From the NCBI GenBank assembly GCA_002410555.1, contig DHSR01000023.1, forward strand, positions 592 to 44,373: a DNA stretch of 43,782 nt, in the 5' to 3' direction. The stretch comes from Bacteroidales bacterium UBA5281 (GTDB lineage: Bacteria > Bacteroidota > Bacteroidia > Bacteroidales > Lentimicrobiaceae). Within the stretch, counting starts at the first letter, position 1; each line of letters begins with the position of its first letter. A model generated the notes under the pieces. The model searched no databases. It worked only from the letters and a program-made list of their open reading frames with translations, and was not told where the DNA came from. The position numbers were made by a program, and so were the translations under genes. Shown piece after piece: positions 33,919 through 41,809 of this stretch.

Positions 33919-34371
33919 ATGAGTCTTACCAATAAAATAAACGAAGACATCAAAAAGGCCATGCTAGCCCGCGAAAAGGACAAGCTGGAGGCGCTCCGTG
34001 CCATAAAATCAGCCTTACTCCTGGCACTTACCAGCGAAGGCGGAGCAAGTGTTACCGAACAGGATGAGATAAGATTGCTTCAGAAACTGGTGAAACAGCG
34101 TCGTGAAGCTGCAGATATTTATGCTGAGCAACAACGTCCCGAACTGGCTGAAGTGGAAAGATACCAGGCTGAAATTATCTCCACTTATCTTCCCGAACAA
34201 ATGAGCAGAGAAGAAATTGTTCGAAAAGTAGAAGCCATTATTATCAGCACCGGAGCCAACGGCATTAAAGATATGGGTAAAGTGATGGCCATAGCCGGGG
34301 AACAACTGGCTGGAAAAGCCGACAATAAGACCCTTGCATCCATCATCAAAGAAGCCCTGGGCCAAAAATAA
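33919..34371 (+). CDS. yqeY: GatB/YqeY domain-containing protein
   Basis: A 150-residue helical protein of the YqeY family, related to the tail domain of the amidotransferase subunit GatB that binds tRNA. Typical segments are EKDKLEALRAIKSALL at the start, YLPEQMSREEI in the middle and IKDMGKVMAIA near the end. Its own role is not established. It starts 15 bases after ftsZ and closes the transcript; a strong terminator follows. Confidence 0.92.
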   Translation: MSLTNKINEDIKKAMLAREKDKLEALRAIKSALLLALTSEGGASVTEQDEIRLLQKLVKQRREAADIYAEQQRPELAEVERYQAEIISTYLPEQMSREEIVRKVEAIIISTGANGIKDMGKVMAIAGEQLAGKADNKTLASIIKEALGQK

Positions 34372-34400
34372 AGCTATTACCTTAACCTTCTAATACTTGC

Positions 34401-34433
34401 AGGCTGCCTCGTGATCGAGGGCAGCCTTTTTTT
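34401..34433 (+). terminator. Terminator of the division cluster
   Basis: AGGCTGCC (34401-34408) pairs with GGCAGCCT (34420-34427), extended by TCG/CGA across one bulged G. Seven T residues follow. Confidence 0.92.
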
Positions 34434-34483
34434 GATTTCGTTATTAACCAGTTATCAATGTACCGAAAGATCAGCTCAATCGT

Positions 34484-34511
34484 AAAAAAGGCCACCCCAA
34501 CGGATGGCCTT
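34484..34511 (-). terminator. Terminator of the ribosomal protein operon
   Basis: On the minus strand AAGGCCATCC and GGGTGGCCTT form a 10-bp stem (one G-T pair) with loop GTTG, followed by a run of T residues. It lies 28 bases past the tsf stop, back to back with the terminator of the division cluster. Confidence 0.9.
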
Positions 34512-34539
34512 ATTACTTACAGATCAAAATGAGTTATGC

Positions 34540-35376
34540 TTAAGCTCCCAGCATAAAACGATAGAACCCGGTTACGGTGAGGCCTTTGTCTATTTTCTGG
34601 AGATACTCTCCCACGCTCAGTTTATTATCGCGTACAAATTCCTGACTCAGCAGGGTATTTTCCTTAAAGAATTTATTGAGTTTACCCTGGGCAATACGTT
34701 CAATCATTTCTTCAGGTTTGCCTTCCAGACGGGCCTGTTCCTTACCAATTTCCATTTCGCGGTTGATGATGTCTGTTGAAACACCATTCTGATCAACGGC
34801 TACCGGGGCCATAGCAGCAATCTGCATGGCTACTTCATGGCCAGCCTGATCGAGGTTTTCTACGCCTTTTTTATTGAATCCAACGATGGTTGCAAGGCGA
34901 TTTCCGGGATGGTTGTATGCATACACGCTTTCAGCCTGAATGGTTTCAAAATGAGCCAGTTCCATCTTTTCGCCAGTTTTTCCTACCATTTCAGTGATGT
35001 TTTCTTCCACACTTCTGCCATTTAGGTCTAAGGCTTTAAATACATCAATATCAGCAGGCTGTTTTTCCATAGCTTTGGCCATAAGCGCATTTGTAAAATC
35101 TACAAATTCCTGATTTTTAGCTACAAAATCAGTTTCGCAATTAAGCATAAAGATGGCGCCATAATTATCGGCTTCATTTGTCCGTGCAATTACGATACCT
35201 TCATTGGCATCTTTATCAGCACGCTTAGTTGCCAGTTTCTGTCCTTTTTTGCGCAGATAATCAATAGCTTTATCAAAATCGCCGTCATTTTCCTGCAATG
35301 CTTTCTTGCAATCCATCATACCGGCACCAGTCATCTGGCGCAGTTTATTTACATCGGCTGCGGTTATATTTGCCAT
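34540..35376 (-). CDS. tsf: Translation elongation factor Ts
   Basis: EF-Ts recycles EF-Tu by exchanging GDP for GTP. The 278-residue product begins MANITAADVNKLRQMTGAGM, with MDCKKALQENDGD and the TDFVA motif (LNCETDFVAKN) that inserts into EF-Tu. The frame extends to a TTG three codons upstream, but the ATG at 35376 gives the family's usual start. It is the last gene of rplM-rpsI-rpsB-tsf, 30 bases after rpsB. Confidence 0.96.
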   Translation of the reverse strand: MANITAADVNKLRQMTGAGMMDCKKALQENDGDFDKAIDYLRKKGQKLATKRADKDANEGIVIARTNEADNYGAIFMLNCETDFVAKNQEFVDFTNALMAKAMEKQPADIDVFKALDLNGRSVEENITEMVGKTGEKMELAHFETIQAESVYAYNHPGNRLATIVGFNKKGVENLDQAGHEVAMQIAAMAPVAVDQNGVSTDIINREMEIGKEQARLEGKPEEMIERIAQGKLNKFFKENTLLSQEFVRDNKLSVGEYLQKIDKGLTVTGFYRFMLGA

Positions 35377-35406
35377 AAAATTCAAATGTTTAAATGGGTA
35401 AAAAAA

Positions 35407-36309
35407 TTATTTACGCGGTCCACTTGGTTTACGTCCAATGGGGCGACGGGTGCCAGGTTTACGCGGGCGGCCCTCTCCAGTACCTTCTTCACCAGCAACA
35501 GGTTTAGTACGAAGACGCTCACTTGCTGCCGGCAAATCCTCATCGTCCTCGTCCACATCATAGTTACGTTCTTTGGCATCGTATTCTTCGCGCTCATCGT
35601 CGGCACGTTTGTCACGATCCATTTTACGTTCAGTCAATCCTTCTTCAATGGCTTCTACCATTTTGGAAAGAATGAGTGCTATGGATTTGGAGGCATCATC
35701 GTTGGCCGGAATAGGGAAATCCACCAGTTGAGGATCAGAATTGGTATCAACAATAGCAAAAGTAGGAATGTTGAGTTTGCGGGCTTCTGAGATGGCTATG
35801 TGTTCTTTTACAATGTCAACCACGAAAATTGCAGCCGGCAGTCGGCTCAGGTCGGCTATAGAGCCAAGGTTCTTCTCAAGTTTAGCACGTTCACGGGTTA
35901 CCTGCAGACGCTCGCGCTTAGAAAGTACTGTAAAACTATTGCCCGTAATCATTTTGTCGATAGACGACATTTTGCGCACGGCTTTACGAATGGTGGCAAA
36001 GTTGGTTAGCATACCACCCGGCCAGCGTTCAGTTACATAGGGCATACCCACCGAACTTACTTTTTCGGCAACAATTTCTTTTGCCTGTTTTTTGGTAGCC
36101 ACGAAAAGTACTTTCTTTCCCGACTTGGTGATCTGCTTCATTGCTGCTGCAGCCTCATCAATCTTAGCGATGGTTTTGTATAGGTCAATAATGTGGATAC
36201 CATTGCGCTCCATAAAGATATAAGGAGCCATGTTTGGATTCCATTTCCGTTTAAGGTGTCCGAAATGTGAACCTGCATCCAGCAATTCGTCAAAAGTTGT
36301 TCTTGCCAT
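35407..36309 (-). CDS. rpsB: 30S ribosomal protein S2
   Basis: S2 binds 16S rRNA and S1 on the small subunit. The ribosomal core spans about residues 1-228, with AGSHFGHLKRKWNPNM, the IHIIDLYKT segment and DTNSDPQLVDFPIPANDDA. The protein is 300 residues, longer than the typical 230-280. The extra is a C-terminal, low-complexity tail of about 70 residues, first acidic (DVDEDDEDL) then basic and Pro/Gly/Arg-rich (RKPGTRRPIGRKPSGPRK). A strongly structured leader lies directly upstream. Confidence 0.97.
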   Translation of the reverse strand: MARTTFDELLDAGSHFGHLKRKWNPNMAPYIFMERNGIHIIDLYKTIAKIDEAAAAMKQITKSGKKVLFVATKKQAKEIVAEKVSSVGMPYVTERWPGGMLTNFATIRKAVRKMSSIDKMITGNSFTVLSKRERLQVTRERAKLEKNLGSIADLSRLPAAIFVVDIVKEHIAISEARKLNIPTFAIVDTNSDPQLVDFPIPANDDASKSIALILSKMVEAIEEGLTERKMDRDKRADDEREEYDAKERNYDVDEDDEDLPAASERLRTKPVAGEEGTGEGRPRKPGTRRPIGRKPSGPRK

Positions 36310-36347
36310 TAATTTTTTTTATTATTTGTTTACATTCTGTGAAAAAC

Positions 36348-36406
36348 AATTACCGGGTAGTTTACCGTTCAGGCCACAGCCTGAAAAAAGTAAAGTCGCG
36401 GTAATT
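36348..36406 (-). ncRNA. Structured leader RNA ahead of rpsB
   Basis: Read on the minus strand, three helices nest perfectly. AATTACCG pairs with CGGTAATT (36406-36399 with 36355-36348, 8 bp). TTTAC pairs with GTAAA (36394-36390 with 36365-36361, 5 bp). TTCAGGC pairs with GCCTGAA (36385-36379 with 36374-36368, 7 bp, loop TGTG). The hairpin is not followed by a T-run on the minus strand, so it is not a plain terminator. It ends 38 bases before the rpsB start. The most likely role is an S2 autoregulatory leader, or a processing site between rpsI and rpsB. Confidence 0.6.
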
Positions 36407-36429
36407 TAGATACTAAACACAATCGAAAA

Positions 36430-36816
36430 TTATCGTTTGCTGAACTGGAATTTTTTGCGGGCTTTTTTCTGACCGGGTTTTTTCCTTTCCACCATACGTG
36501 GGTCTCTGCGCAACAGGCCTTTGGCCTTGAGCGGGGGACGATTTTCGGGGTCCAGTTCGCATAAGGCTTTCGAGATGGCAAGACGCAGGGCTTCGGCCTG
36601 TCCGTTGATTCCGCCTCCGTCAAGATTGGCCTTAATATCGAATTTGCTTATTGCATCAGCTATTTCGAGTGACTGGGTAACCACGTACTGTAATGTTCCG
36701 GTGGGAAAATACTCTTTGTAGTCCCTGCCGTTCACCGTAATTGCTCCGTTACCATCTTTAAGATAGATGCGGGCAATAGCTTTCTTCCTTCTGCCGAGGG
36801 TGTTGATTACTTCCAT
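36430..36816 (-). CDS. rpsI: 30S ribosomal protein S9
   Basis: S9 lies in the head of the small subunit, with its C-terminal tail reaching the P-site tRNA. The 128-residue product starts with INTLGRRKKAIARIYL, has the LDGGGINGQAEALRLAISKAL helix region, and ends with the basic KARKKFQFSKR tail carrying the conserved final Lys-Arg. It is two bases downstream of rplM. Confidence 0.97.
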   Translation of the reverse strand: MEVINTLGRRKKAIARIYLKDGNGAITVNGRDYKEYFPTGTLQYVVTQSLEIADAISKFDIKANLDGGGINGQAEALRLAISKALCELDPENRPPLKAKGLLRRDPRMVERKKPGQKKARKKFQFSKR

Positions 36817-36818
36817 GA

Positions 36819-37274
36819 TTATTTAATTGAATTTAAGTTGATCAATTGTGGCTGCTGTGCCTGATGCGGATGCTCGGGGCCAACATACACTTTTAGGTTA
36901 CGATACAGCGCATTGCCCAGCTTGTTACCTGGCAACATCCCCTTAACAGCCCGTTCAACGAGGCGTTCAGGATGTTTTTGCATCAACTCGCGTGCAGTGG
37001 TAAAACGCTGTCCACCAGGATAACCGGTATGACGCACGTAAACCTTATCGGTCATTTTTTTGCCCGTGAGCTGAATTTTCTCTGCATTGATCACAATTAC
37101 GTAGTCGCCACAATCCAGATTTGGGGTAAAATTGGTTTTGTGTTTGCCCCTGATCAGATTGGCAACTTTGCTCGAAAGCCGGCCAAGAGTTTGACCTTCA
37201 GCATCTACCAATACCCAATTCTTCTGGATATTATCAGGTGTGGCTGATAAAGTTTTATAACTCAGTGTGTTCAT
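36819..37274 (-). CDS. rplM: 50S ribosomal protein L13
   Basis: L13 is an early assembly protein of the large subunit. The 151-residue product contains WVLVDAEGQTLGRLSS, the RGKHKTNFTPNLDCGDYVIV block, KVYVRHTGYPGG and the VERAVKGMLPGNKLG motif. It is first in the rplM-rpsI-rpsB-tsf operon and has a promoter at 37437-37467 and a leader of about 155 bases. Confidence 0.97.
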   Translation of the reverse strand: MNTLSYKTLSATPDNIQKNWVLVDAEGQTLGRLSSKVANLIRGKHKTNFTPNLDCGDYVIVINAEKIQLTGKKMTDKVYVRHTGYPGGQRFTTARELMQKHPERLVERAVKGMLPGNKLGNALYRNLKVYVGPEHPHQAQQPQLINLNSIK

Positions 37275-37430
37275 TTTGTTGAAAATTAGCTTGAAAATTA
37301 TTTACTAACCGCCTCTGCAATCCATTCACGGGCATGAGAATCAATTGTCCACGGCTATGCCATTTAAACATGAATAAGTCTGATATACTTCGGGTTACGG
37401 CCTTCCACACACCCACTTATCCTTTTAAAA
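37275..37430 (-). promoter_or_regulatory. Leader region of rplM
   Basis: The predicted transcript begins near 37430, leaving about 155 untranslated bases before rplM. They contain several GC-rich blocks (GGCATAGCC, CATGCCCGTG and others) able to form alternative short stems. Long L13 leaders that act as autoregulatory RNAs are known in Bacteroidia; I cannot confirm the fold by eye. Confidence 0.35.
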
Positions 37431-37436
37431 GGGGTG

Positions 37437-37467
37437 CAAAGGTAAATATAAATTCGTTTTCAACAAA
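37437..37467 (-). promoter_or_regulatory. Promoter of the rplM operon (TTTG-N19-TACCTTTG)
   Basis: On the minus strand TTTG (37467-37464) is followed after 19 bases by TACCTTTG (37444-37437). Both boxes and the spacer are ideal for the vegetative sigma factor of the phylum. Confidence 0.82.
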
Positions 37468-37512
37468 CTTATACACAATTAAATGTTGAAAAACAAACCT
37501 AAAAATTGCATA

Positions 37513-37599
37513 TCCGTAAAATCAGCTCACTGTGCGGATTGAAAACCGGTTATTTAAAGCCTGTCTCTCAGGCATCATTCTCTGGTCATTTTTTACGGA
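37513..37599. repeat. Long-range inverted repeat with an inner hairpin
   Basis: TCCGTAAAA (37513-37521) pairs with TTTTACGGA (37591-37599), and between them GCCTG/CAGGC (37559-37573) forms a hairpin. The element sits between the rplM promoter and the end of etfA. It may be the 3' end of the etf transcript, a small RNA or an intergenic repeat. No clear T-run marks it as a terminator. Confidence 0.4.
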
Positions 37600-37676
37600 A
37601 ATCATACCCTTCAGCTTAACAGAATTCGCGTTTAAAATGACGGTTAATATAAGTTGCAAACCGGCCTGATCCGGCT

Positions 37677-38681
37677 CTACCGGTTCATTTCTTTTCTCAG
37701 CCTTTCGGTAAGCATAGGAATGATGGTATTTCCATCTCCAACAATGCCCAGGTCAGCTACCTGAAAAATAGGAGCATATTTGTCCTTATTAATGGCTACG
37801 ATGTACCCACTTTCCTCCATACCGGCCAGATGCTGAATAGCACCTGAAATGCCACAGGCAAAGTAGAGGTCAGGCCTCACTGTTTTTCCGGTCTGTCCCA
37901 CCTGCCGGTTTTGCGGAACTACACCTGCATCAACCATTGCCCGGGAGGCAGACACTTCAGCACCAAGCATAACTGCCAGTTCTTTTAGTTTTTCAAAGTT
38001 TTCGGCACAATTTACGCCACGTCCACCGGAAACAAGGATTTTTGCTTCTGCAATGTCTTTCAGGCTTTGTTTGGCTTTTACGTTTTCTATCAACCTGACT
38101 TTGAATTTCGATTTATCAAATTCCACATCAAGCTTTTCTATTTCTCCTTTTCGACTGTCATCGCGGTCGATTTTCTGCATTACACCCGGTCGTACGGTAG
38201 ACATTTGCGGACGATGTTGCTTACTTACGATGGTAGCCATGAGGTTGCCGCCAAAAGCAGGACGCGTCATCAACAATTCGCCCTCCTCACCTATTTCCAG
38301 ACGGGTACAGTCTGCGGTAAGTCCGGTACCAATTCTGGCAGAGATGCGTGGACCCAGGTCGCGGCCTATTGTAGTAGCTCCGATAAGCAGCACTGCAGGT
38401 TTGTATTGTTGAATAACATGAGTAATTGCCTGAGTATAAGGTTCGGTAAGATATTCATTCAGTGCCGGGTCATCCACCACAATTACCTTGTCGGCACCAA
38501 AGGCAATCAATGATCTGGCCTTTTCGCTGATGTGATGCCCCGCAAGTATGGCCACCACCTGCTGGCCGGTAGTCTGGGCCAGATCGCGGGCTTTGCCCAG
38601 CAGTTCAAGGGCTATCCCCTGAATTATTCCTCCACGTTGCTCTGCGAATACATAAATGTCTTTATATGCTGATATTTCCAT
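37677..38681 (-). CDS. etfA: Electron transfer flavoprotein alpha subunit
   Basis: EtfA (334 residues) holds the FAD that passes electrons between acyl-CoA dehydrogenase and the next carrier. The C-terminal FAD domain has SASRAMVDAG, QVGQTGKTVRPDLYFACG and ISGAIQHLAGM. The N-terminal half is the alpha/beta domain with LLIGATTIGRDLGPRISARI. The start at 38681 is preferred over a TTG two codons upstream. It is third in the acyl-CoA dehydrogenase-etfB-etfA operon, 33 bases after etfB. Confidence 0.95.
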   Translation of the reverse strand: MEISAYKDIYVFAEQRGGIIQGIALELLGKARDLAQTTGQQVVAILAGHHISEKARSLIAFGADKVIVVDDPALNEYLTEPYTQAITHVIQQYKPAVLLIGATTIGRDLGPRISARIGTGLTADCTRLEIGEEGELLMTRPAFGGNLMATIVSKQHRPQMSTVRPGVMQKIDRDDSRKGEIEKLDVEFDKSKFKVRLIENVKAKQSLKDIAEAKILVSGGRGVNCAENFEKLKELAVMLGAEVSASRAMVDAGVVPQNRQVGQTGKTVRPDLYFACGISGAIQHLAGMEESGYIVAINKDKYAPIFQVADLGIVGDGNTIIPMLTERLRKEMNR

Positions 38682-38714
38682 GTTCAAAGGTCTTAAAAAG
38701 TAAATTTTGTCTTA

Positions 38715-39497
38715 TTAGATGAGAAACTTCTGTTTCAGCCGGCTGATGATGATACCAACGGCTTCGTCTGCTTCCACCTCAAACTGCTCTCCGGCTGCTT
38801 TCACACCCTTGCTGAAAGCCTTGTGCACCCGGGTAGGTGAGCCTTTGAGGCCAAGTCTTGATTCATCTACCGCAATGTTGTCAAAGCCCCATATCTCTAC
38901 TTCACGACCGTAAGCTTCAACAATTCCCCGCGCCGGCATATAGCGGGCTTCGTATCCTGAAGCAAGAACGGTAATCAGGCAGGGCATTTCTGTTTCAAGC
39001 AACTGGTAACCTTCCTCGGTTTGCCTGCGAATGGTGAGGGCTTTATCACCATCATACTTTAACCCTTCTACATAAGTTACCTGAGGCAGATCGAGCAATT
39101 CGGCAATTTGTGGGCCTACCTGTGCAGTATCGCCATCTATGGCCTGACGACCGGCAATAATCAGATCATATTCGAGGTTTCGCAAGGCACCGGCCAGAGC
39201 ATTTGAAGTAGCCAGTGTATCGGCTCCCGCAAACTTACGGTCGGTGAGCAGGATTGCCCGGTCAACGCCAAGTGCGAAAGCTTCACGCAAAATGGCATCG
39301 GCCTGGGGTGGGCCCATGGTGATGATGGTGATGTGGGCATCGTACTGCTCCTTTAGTTGTAATGCCAACTCAAGCCCACCCTTGTCGTCCGGATTCATAA
39401 TGCTGGCCACACCCTCACGGATCAGGGTGCCTGTTTGCGGATTGATCTTAATTTCCGTGGTATCGGGAACTTGCTTTGCACAAACAATAATTTTCAT
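38715..39497 (-). CDS. etfB: Electron transfer flavoprotein beta subunit
   Basis: EtfB (260 residues) forms the second half of the Etf heterodimer. Family motifs are KQVPDT at the start, the IIAGRQAIDGDTAQVGP signature and the VEGLKYDG region. The sequence MNPDDKGGLELALQLKE resembles EtfB of clostridial-type, electron-bifurcating complexes, where this subunit binds a second FAD instead of AMP. That is an inference from motif likeness. The gene lies 90 bases after the acyl-CoA dehydrogenase; a small hairpin TTCTGC/GCAGAA in the gap lacks a T-run. Confidence 0.95.
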   Translation of the reverse strand: MKIIVCAKQVPDTTEIKINPQTGTLIREGVASIMNPDDKGGLELALQLKEQYDAHITIITMGPPQADAILREAFALGVDRAILLTDRKFAGADTLATSNALAGALRNLEYDLIIAGRQAIDGDTAQVGPQIAELLDLPQVTYVEGLKYDGDKALTIRRQTEEGYQLLETEMPCLITVLASGYEARYMPARGIVEAYGREVEIWGFDNIAVDESRLGLKGSPTRVHKAFSKGVKAAGEQFEVEADEAVGIIISRLKQKFLI

Positions 39498-39587
39498 AAT
39501 ATTTATTTTTTTGACAAACCTTCATGCCAGATATTCAAGGCTTGCCCCCCTGATTTCTGCTGTTGCAGAAGGTTTTAAATGATTTGA

Positions 39588-40727
39588 TTATTTTAAAAGA
39601 TCGGCAGCAATTACCATTCGTTGCACTTCGGAAGTACCCTCGTAAATTTCGGTAATTTTGGCATCACGCATCATACGCTCTACCGGATAATCGCGGGTGT
39701 AGCCATAACCACCGTGAAACTGAATGGCTTTGGAAGTAACGTCCATGGCGGTTTCGCTGGCATAGAGCTTGGCCATGGCTGCATCCACAGAATAAGGAAT
39801 GCCATTATCCTTTTTAAATGCTGCACTGCGCACAAGTAGTCGGGCAGCCTGAATCCGGGTTTCCATATCTGCCATCTGAAACTGGGTGTTCTGGAAATGG
39901 CTGATGGTTCGGCCAAACTGCTTGCGTTCTTTGGTATATTTTATGGTTTCGTCCATGGCACCCTGAGCAATGCCCAATGCCTGAGAAGCTATACCTATGC
40001 GTCCACCGTCCAGGGTTTTCATAGCCAGACCAAAACCTTTCCCTACTTTCCCCAATAAATTTCCCTTGGGAATGCGACAATTATCCATAATAAGTTCGCA
40101 GGTGGCCGATCCTCTAATGCCCATTTTACGTTCTTTGGTGCCTATGGAAAAACCGGGTGTCCCCTTTTCGACTATAAAAGCTGAAATGCCACGGGTACCC
40201 TGTGATTTGTCGGTCATGGCAATGATAATATAAATGGATGCGTACACCGCATTGGTAATGAAAATTTTTGTGCCATTGAGCACCCATTCGTCACCATCCT
40301 CAAATGCAACAGTTTGCTGGGCAGAAGCATCGGTACCCGCATTTGGCTCAGTAAGTCCGAATGCGCCAATCCACTCTCCTGAGCAGAGTTTGGGGAGATA
40401 TTTTTCCTTTTGTTCTTCGGTACCCATCTCAAGTATGGGGGCCGCACACAGAGAAATGTGGGCCGATAAAATAACACCGGTGGTTGCGCATACGCGTGAC
40501 AGCTCCTCAACAGCCATGCTGTACAATTGGTTGCTGCCGCCTGCACCGCCGTATTTTACGGGAATGGGCAGACCCATGAGGCCGATTTTTCCCATTTTAG
40601 CAACAGTCTCAACCGGAAAACGTTCCTGTTCGTCAATTTCAGCCGCAAGGGGCTTTACTTCTTTCTCAGCAAACCGGCGGATCATCTGTAAAAAAAGCTT
40701 TTCTGTTGGGGTTAAGTTAAAATCCAT
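39588..40727 (-). CDS. Short-chain acyl-CoA dehydrogenase (butyryl-CoA dehydrogenase type)
   Basis: This 379-residue flavoenzyme oxidises, or in fermenters reduces with Etf, the C2-C3 bond of short acyl-CoA. The FAD-binding blocks GLTEPNAGTDASA and WVLNGTKIFITNA, the FGRTISHFQNTQFQMADM region and the HGGYGYTRDYPVERMMRDAK block are all present. IYEGTSEVQR contains the Glu expected to be the catalytic base of short- and medium-chain enzymes. It heads the operon with etfB and etfA. This arrangement fits a Bcd-EtfAB complex; the acyl chain length is not proven. The ATG at 40727 fits the family start MDFNLTPTEK; an 18-codon upstream extension is rejected. Confidence 0.93.
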   Translation of the reverse strand: MDFNLTPTEKLFLQMIRRFAEKEVKPLAAEIDEQERFPVETVAKMGKIGLMGLPIPVKYGGAGGSNQLYSMAVEELSRVCATTGVILSAHISLCAAPILEMGTEEQKEKYLPKLCSGEWIGAFGLTEPNAGTDASAQQTVAFEDGDEWVLNGTKIFITNAVYASIYIIIAMTDKSQGTRGISAFIVEKGTPGFSIGTKERKMGIRGSATCELIMDNCRIPKGNLLGKVGKGFGLAMKTLDGGRIGIASQALGIAQGAMDETIKYTKERKQFGRTISHFQNTQFQMADMETRIQAARLLVRSAAFKKDNGIPYSVDAAMAKLYASETAMDVTSKAIQFHGGYGYTRDYPVERMMRDAKITEIYEGTSEVQRMVIAADLLK

Positions 40728-40932
40728 GATTTTTTGATTAGCAATTTTAGCAATGTATAGTGTATAGAAAAAGGGCAACAAAACAATCTGTTTTGAAACC
40801 CTCCTCTGAGTATCGAAAACCTTAGCGTTTTAAGCTGACTTTAAATGACATCAGTATACTTGCTGGTATCATTTAATAAATTGACTGTCAGCCTACAACA
40901 GAAATTAAGTGCGTTTTACCTGTTTAAGACTG

Positions 40933-40962
40933 CAAAGGTATCAAACATTTAACTGATTACAA
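40933..40962 (-). promoter_or_regulatory. Promoter of the acyl-CoA dehydrogenase-etf operon (TTG-N19-TACCTTTG)
   Basis: On the minus strand a TTG (40962-40960) is followed after 19 bases by TACCTTTG (40940-40933). The leader would be about 200 bases. I see no named riboswitch in it. Confidence 0.65.
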
Positions 40963-41133
40963 GGAATGAAGGTGAAATATTATTTTAAATGATATAAGAA
41001 AACTACAAGAAGTAGACTGATTTGGACGCCAATTTTAGCATATGTCGCAATTTTGCTGAAAAGCATAAAACTATATAAGCTGGATACGCACACTCTATGC
41101 AAAACTCTATACAATAAATGAATAGGTATAAAC

Positions 41134-41256
41134 GGCTCAAAGTTTCACTAAGTTTTTATAATGGATAGCCACGAAAGCACAAAGGCTCAAAGTTTCACTA
41201 AGATTTATAATGGATCGCTACTAAAGCATAAAGGCTCAAAGTTTCACTAAGTTTTA
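41134..41256. repeat. Tandem repeats of about 50 bases (two and a half copies)
   Basis: Units at 41134-41183, 41184-41232 and a partial one at 41233-41256 share GGCTCAAAGTTTCACTAAG, followed by TTTATAATGGAT(A/C)GC and a (G/T)AAAGCA(C/T)AAA ending. A more diverged fourth copy at about 41468-41515 runs into the start of the VF530-like gene. The 40963-41490 gap otherwise shows no gene I can support. Short repeats of the CACAAAGGC-TTTCACTAAG kind are common between genes in this phylum. Confidence 0.8.
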
Positions 41257-41490
41257 ATCACTGAAATATTAATTGCGGAATGCCGGTTTCATCATGACTG
41301 AAAATGAATAAAAACAGTTGCTGATAAAGGCTAAACGCCTGTGGCCGCAAGGTGGTAAAGAGAAATATTGTACTTTTACTGGATGTTTGTGCTGGTCGGA
41401 ATGGTATTCCTGAAAACTGCCTGCCAGGGCATACCCTCAATCATTGCAGCCAATTTCCATAAACAAAAACTTCACTAAATCGTCTTCATA

Positions 41491-41736
41491 ATGGACAACC
41501 ACAGCAATACTAAAAATGAGCAGCCCAACAACCCCCTGCACGGAGTGAAGTTGGTAACTATACTGGAGGAATTAGTGGGAAAGTATGGTTGGGAAGGACT
41601 GTCAATGAAAATCAACATCAATTGTTTTAAGGATAATCCTTCAATTAATTCAAGCCTTAAGTTTTTAAGAAAAACACCCTGGGCCAGAGATAAGGTAGAG
41701 CGACTATATCTCAATCTGCAAAAGAAAAAGAAATAA
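41491..41736 (+). CDS. VF530 family protein (DUF2132)
   Basis: An 81-residue protein that matches the VF530 family closely: NPLHGVKLVTILEELVGKYG, then ININCFKDNPSINSSLKFLR and KTPWARDKVERLYL. The family is described as small DNA-binding-like helical proteins of unknown role. The first ten codons (MDNHSNTKNE) are part of a diverged copy of the tandem repeat that precedes the gene. The true conserved domain begins after that, at about residue 14. Confidence 0.9.
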   Translation: MDNHSNTKNEQPNNPLHGVKLVTILEELVGKYGWEGLSMKININCFKDNPSINSSLKFLRKTPWARDKVERLYLNLQKKKK

Positions 41737-41809
41737 ACAGATTACAGCAAAGCCTGAACTGAATTAATATGATGTAGTTTAGCCGGAATGTGGTTGAATA
41801 ATTCAAAAT

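Noticed and set aside
36368..36385. Intrinsic terminator between rpsI and rpsB
   Set aside because: On the transcribed strand the hairpin is not followed by a T-run; the T-run precedes it.
41134..41256. CRISPR array
   Set aside because: The units are head-to-tail without unique spacers, and no cas gene is in the window.
41258..41440. 60-residue minus-strand frame near the tandem repeats
   Set aside because: No similarity to a known family that I recognise, and no promoter or ribosome binding site; treated as non-coding.
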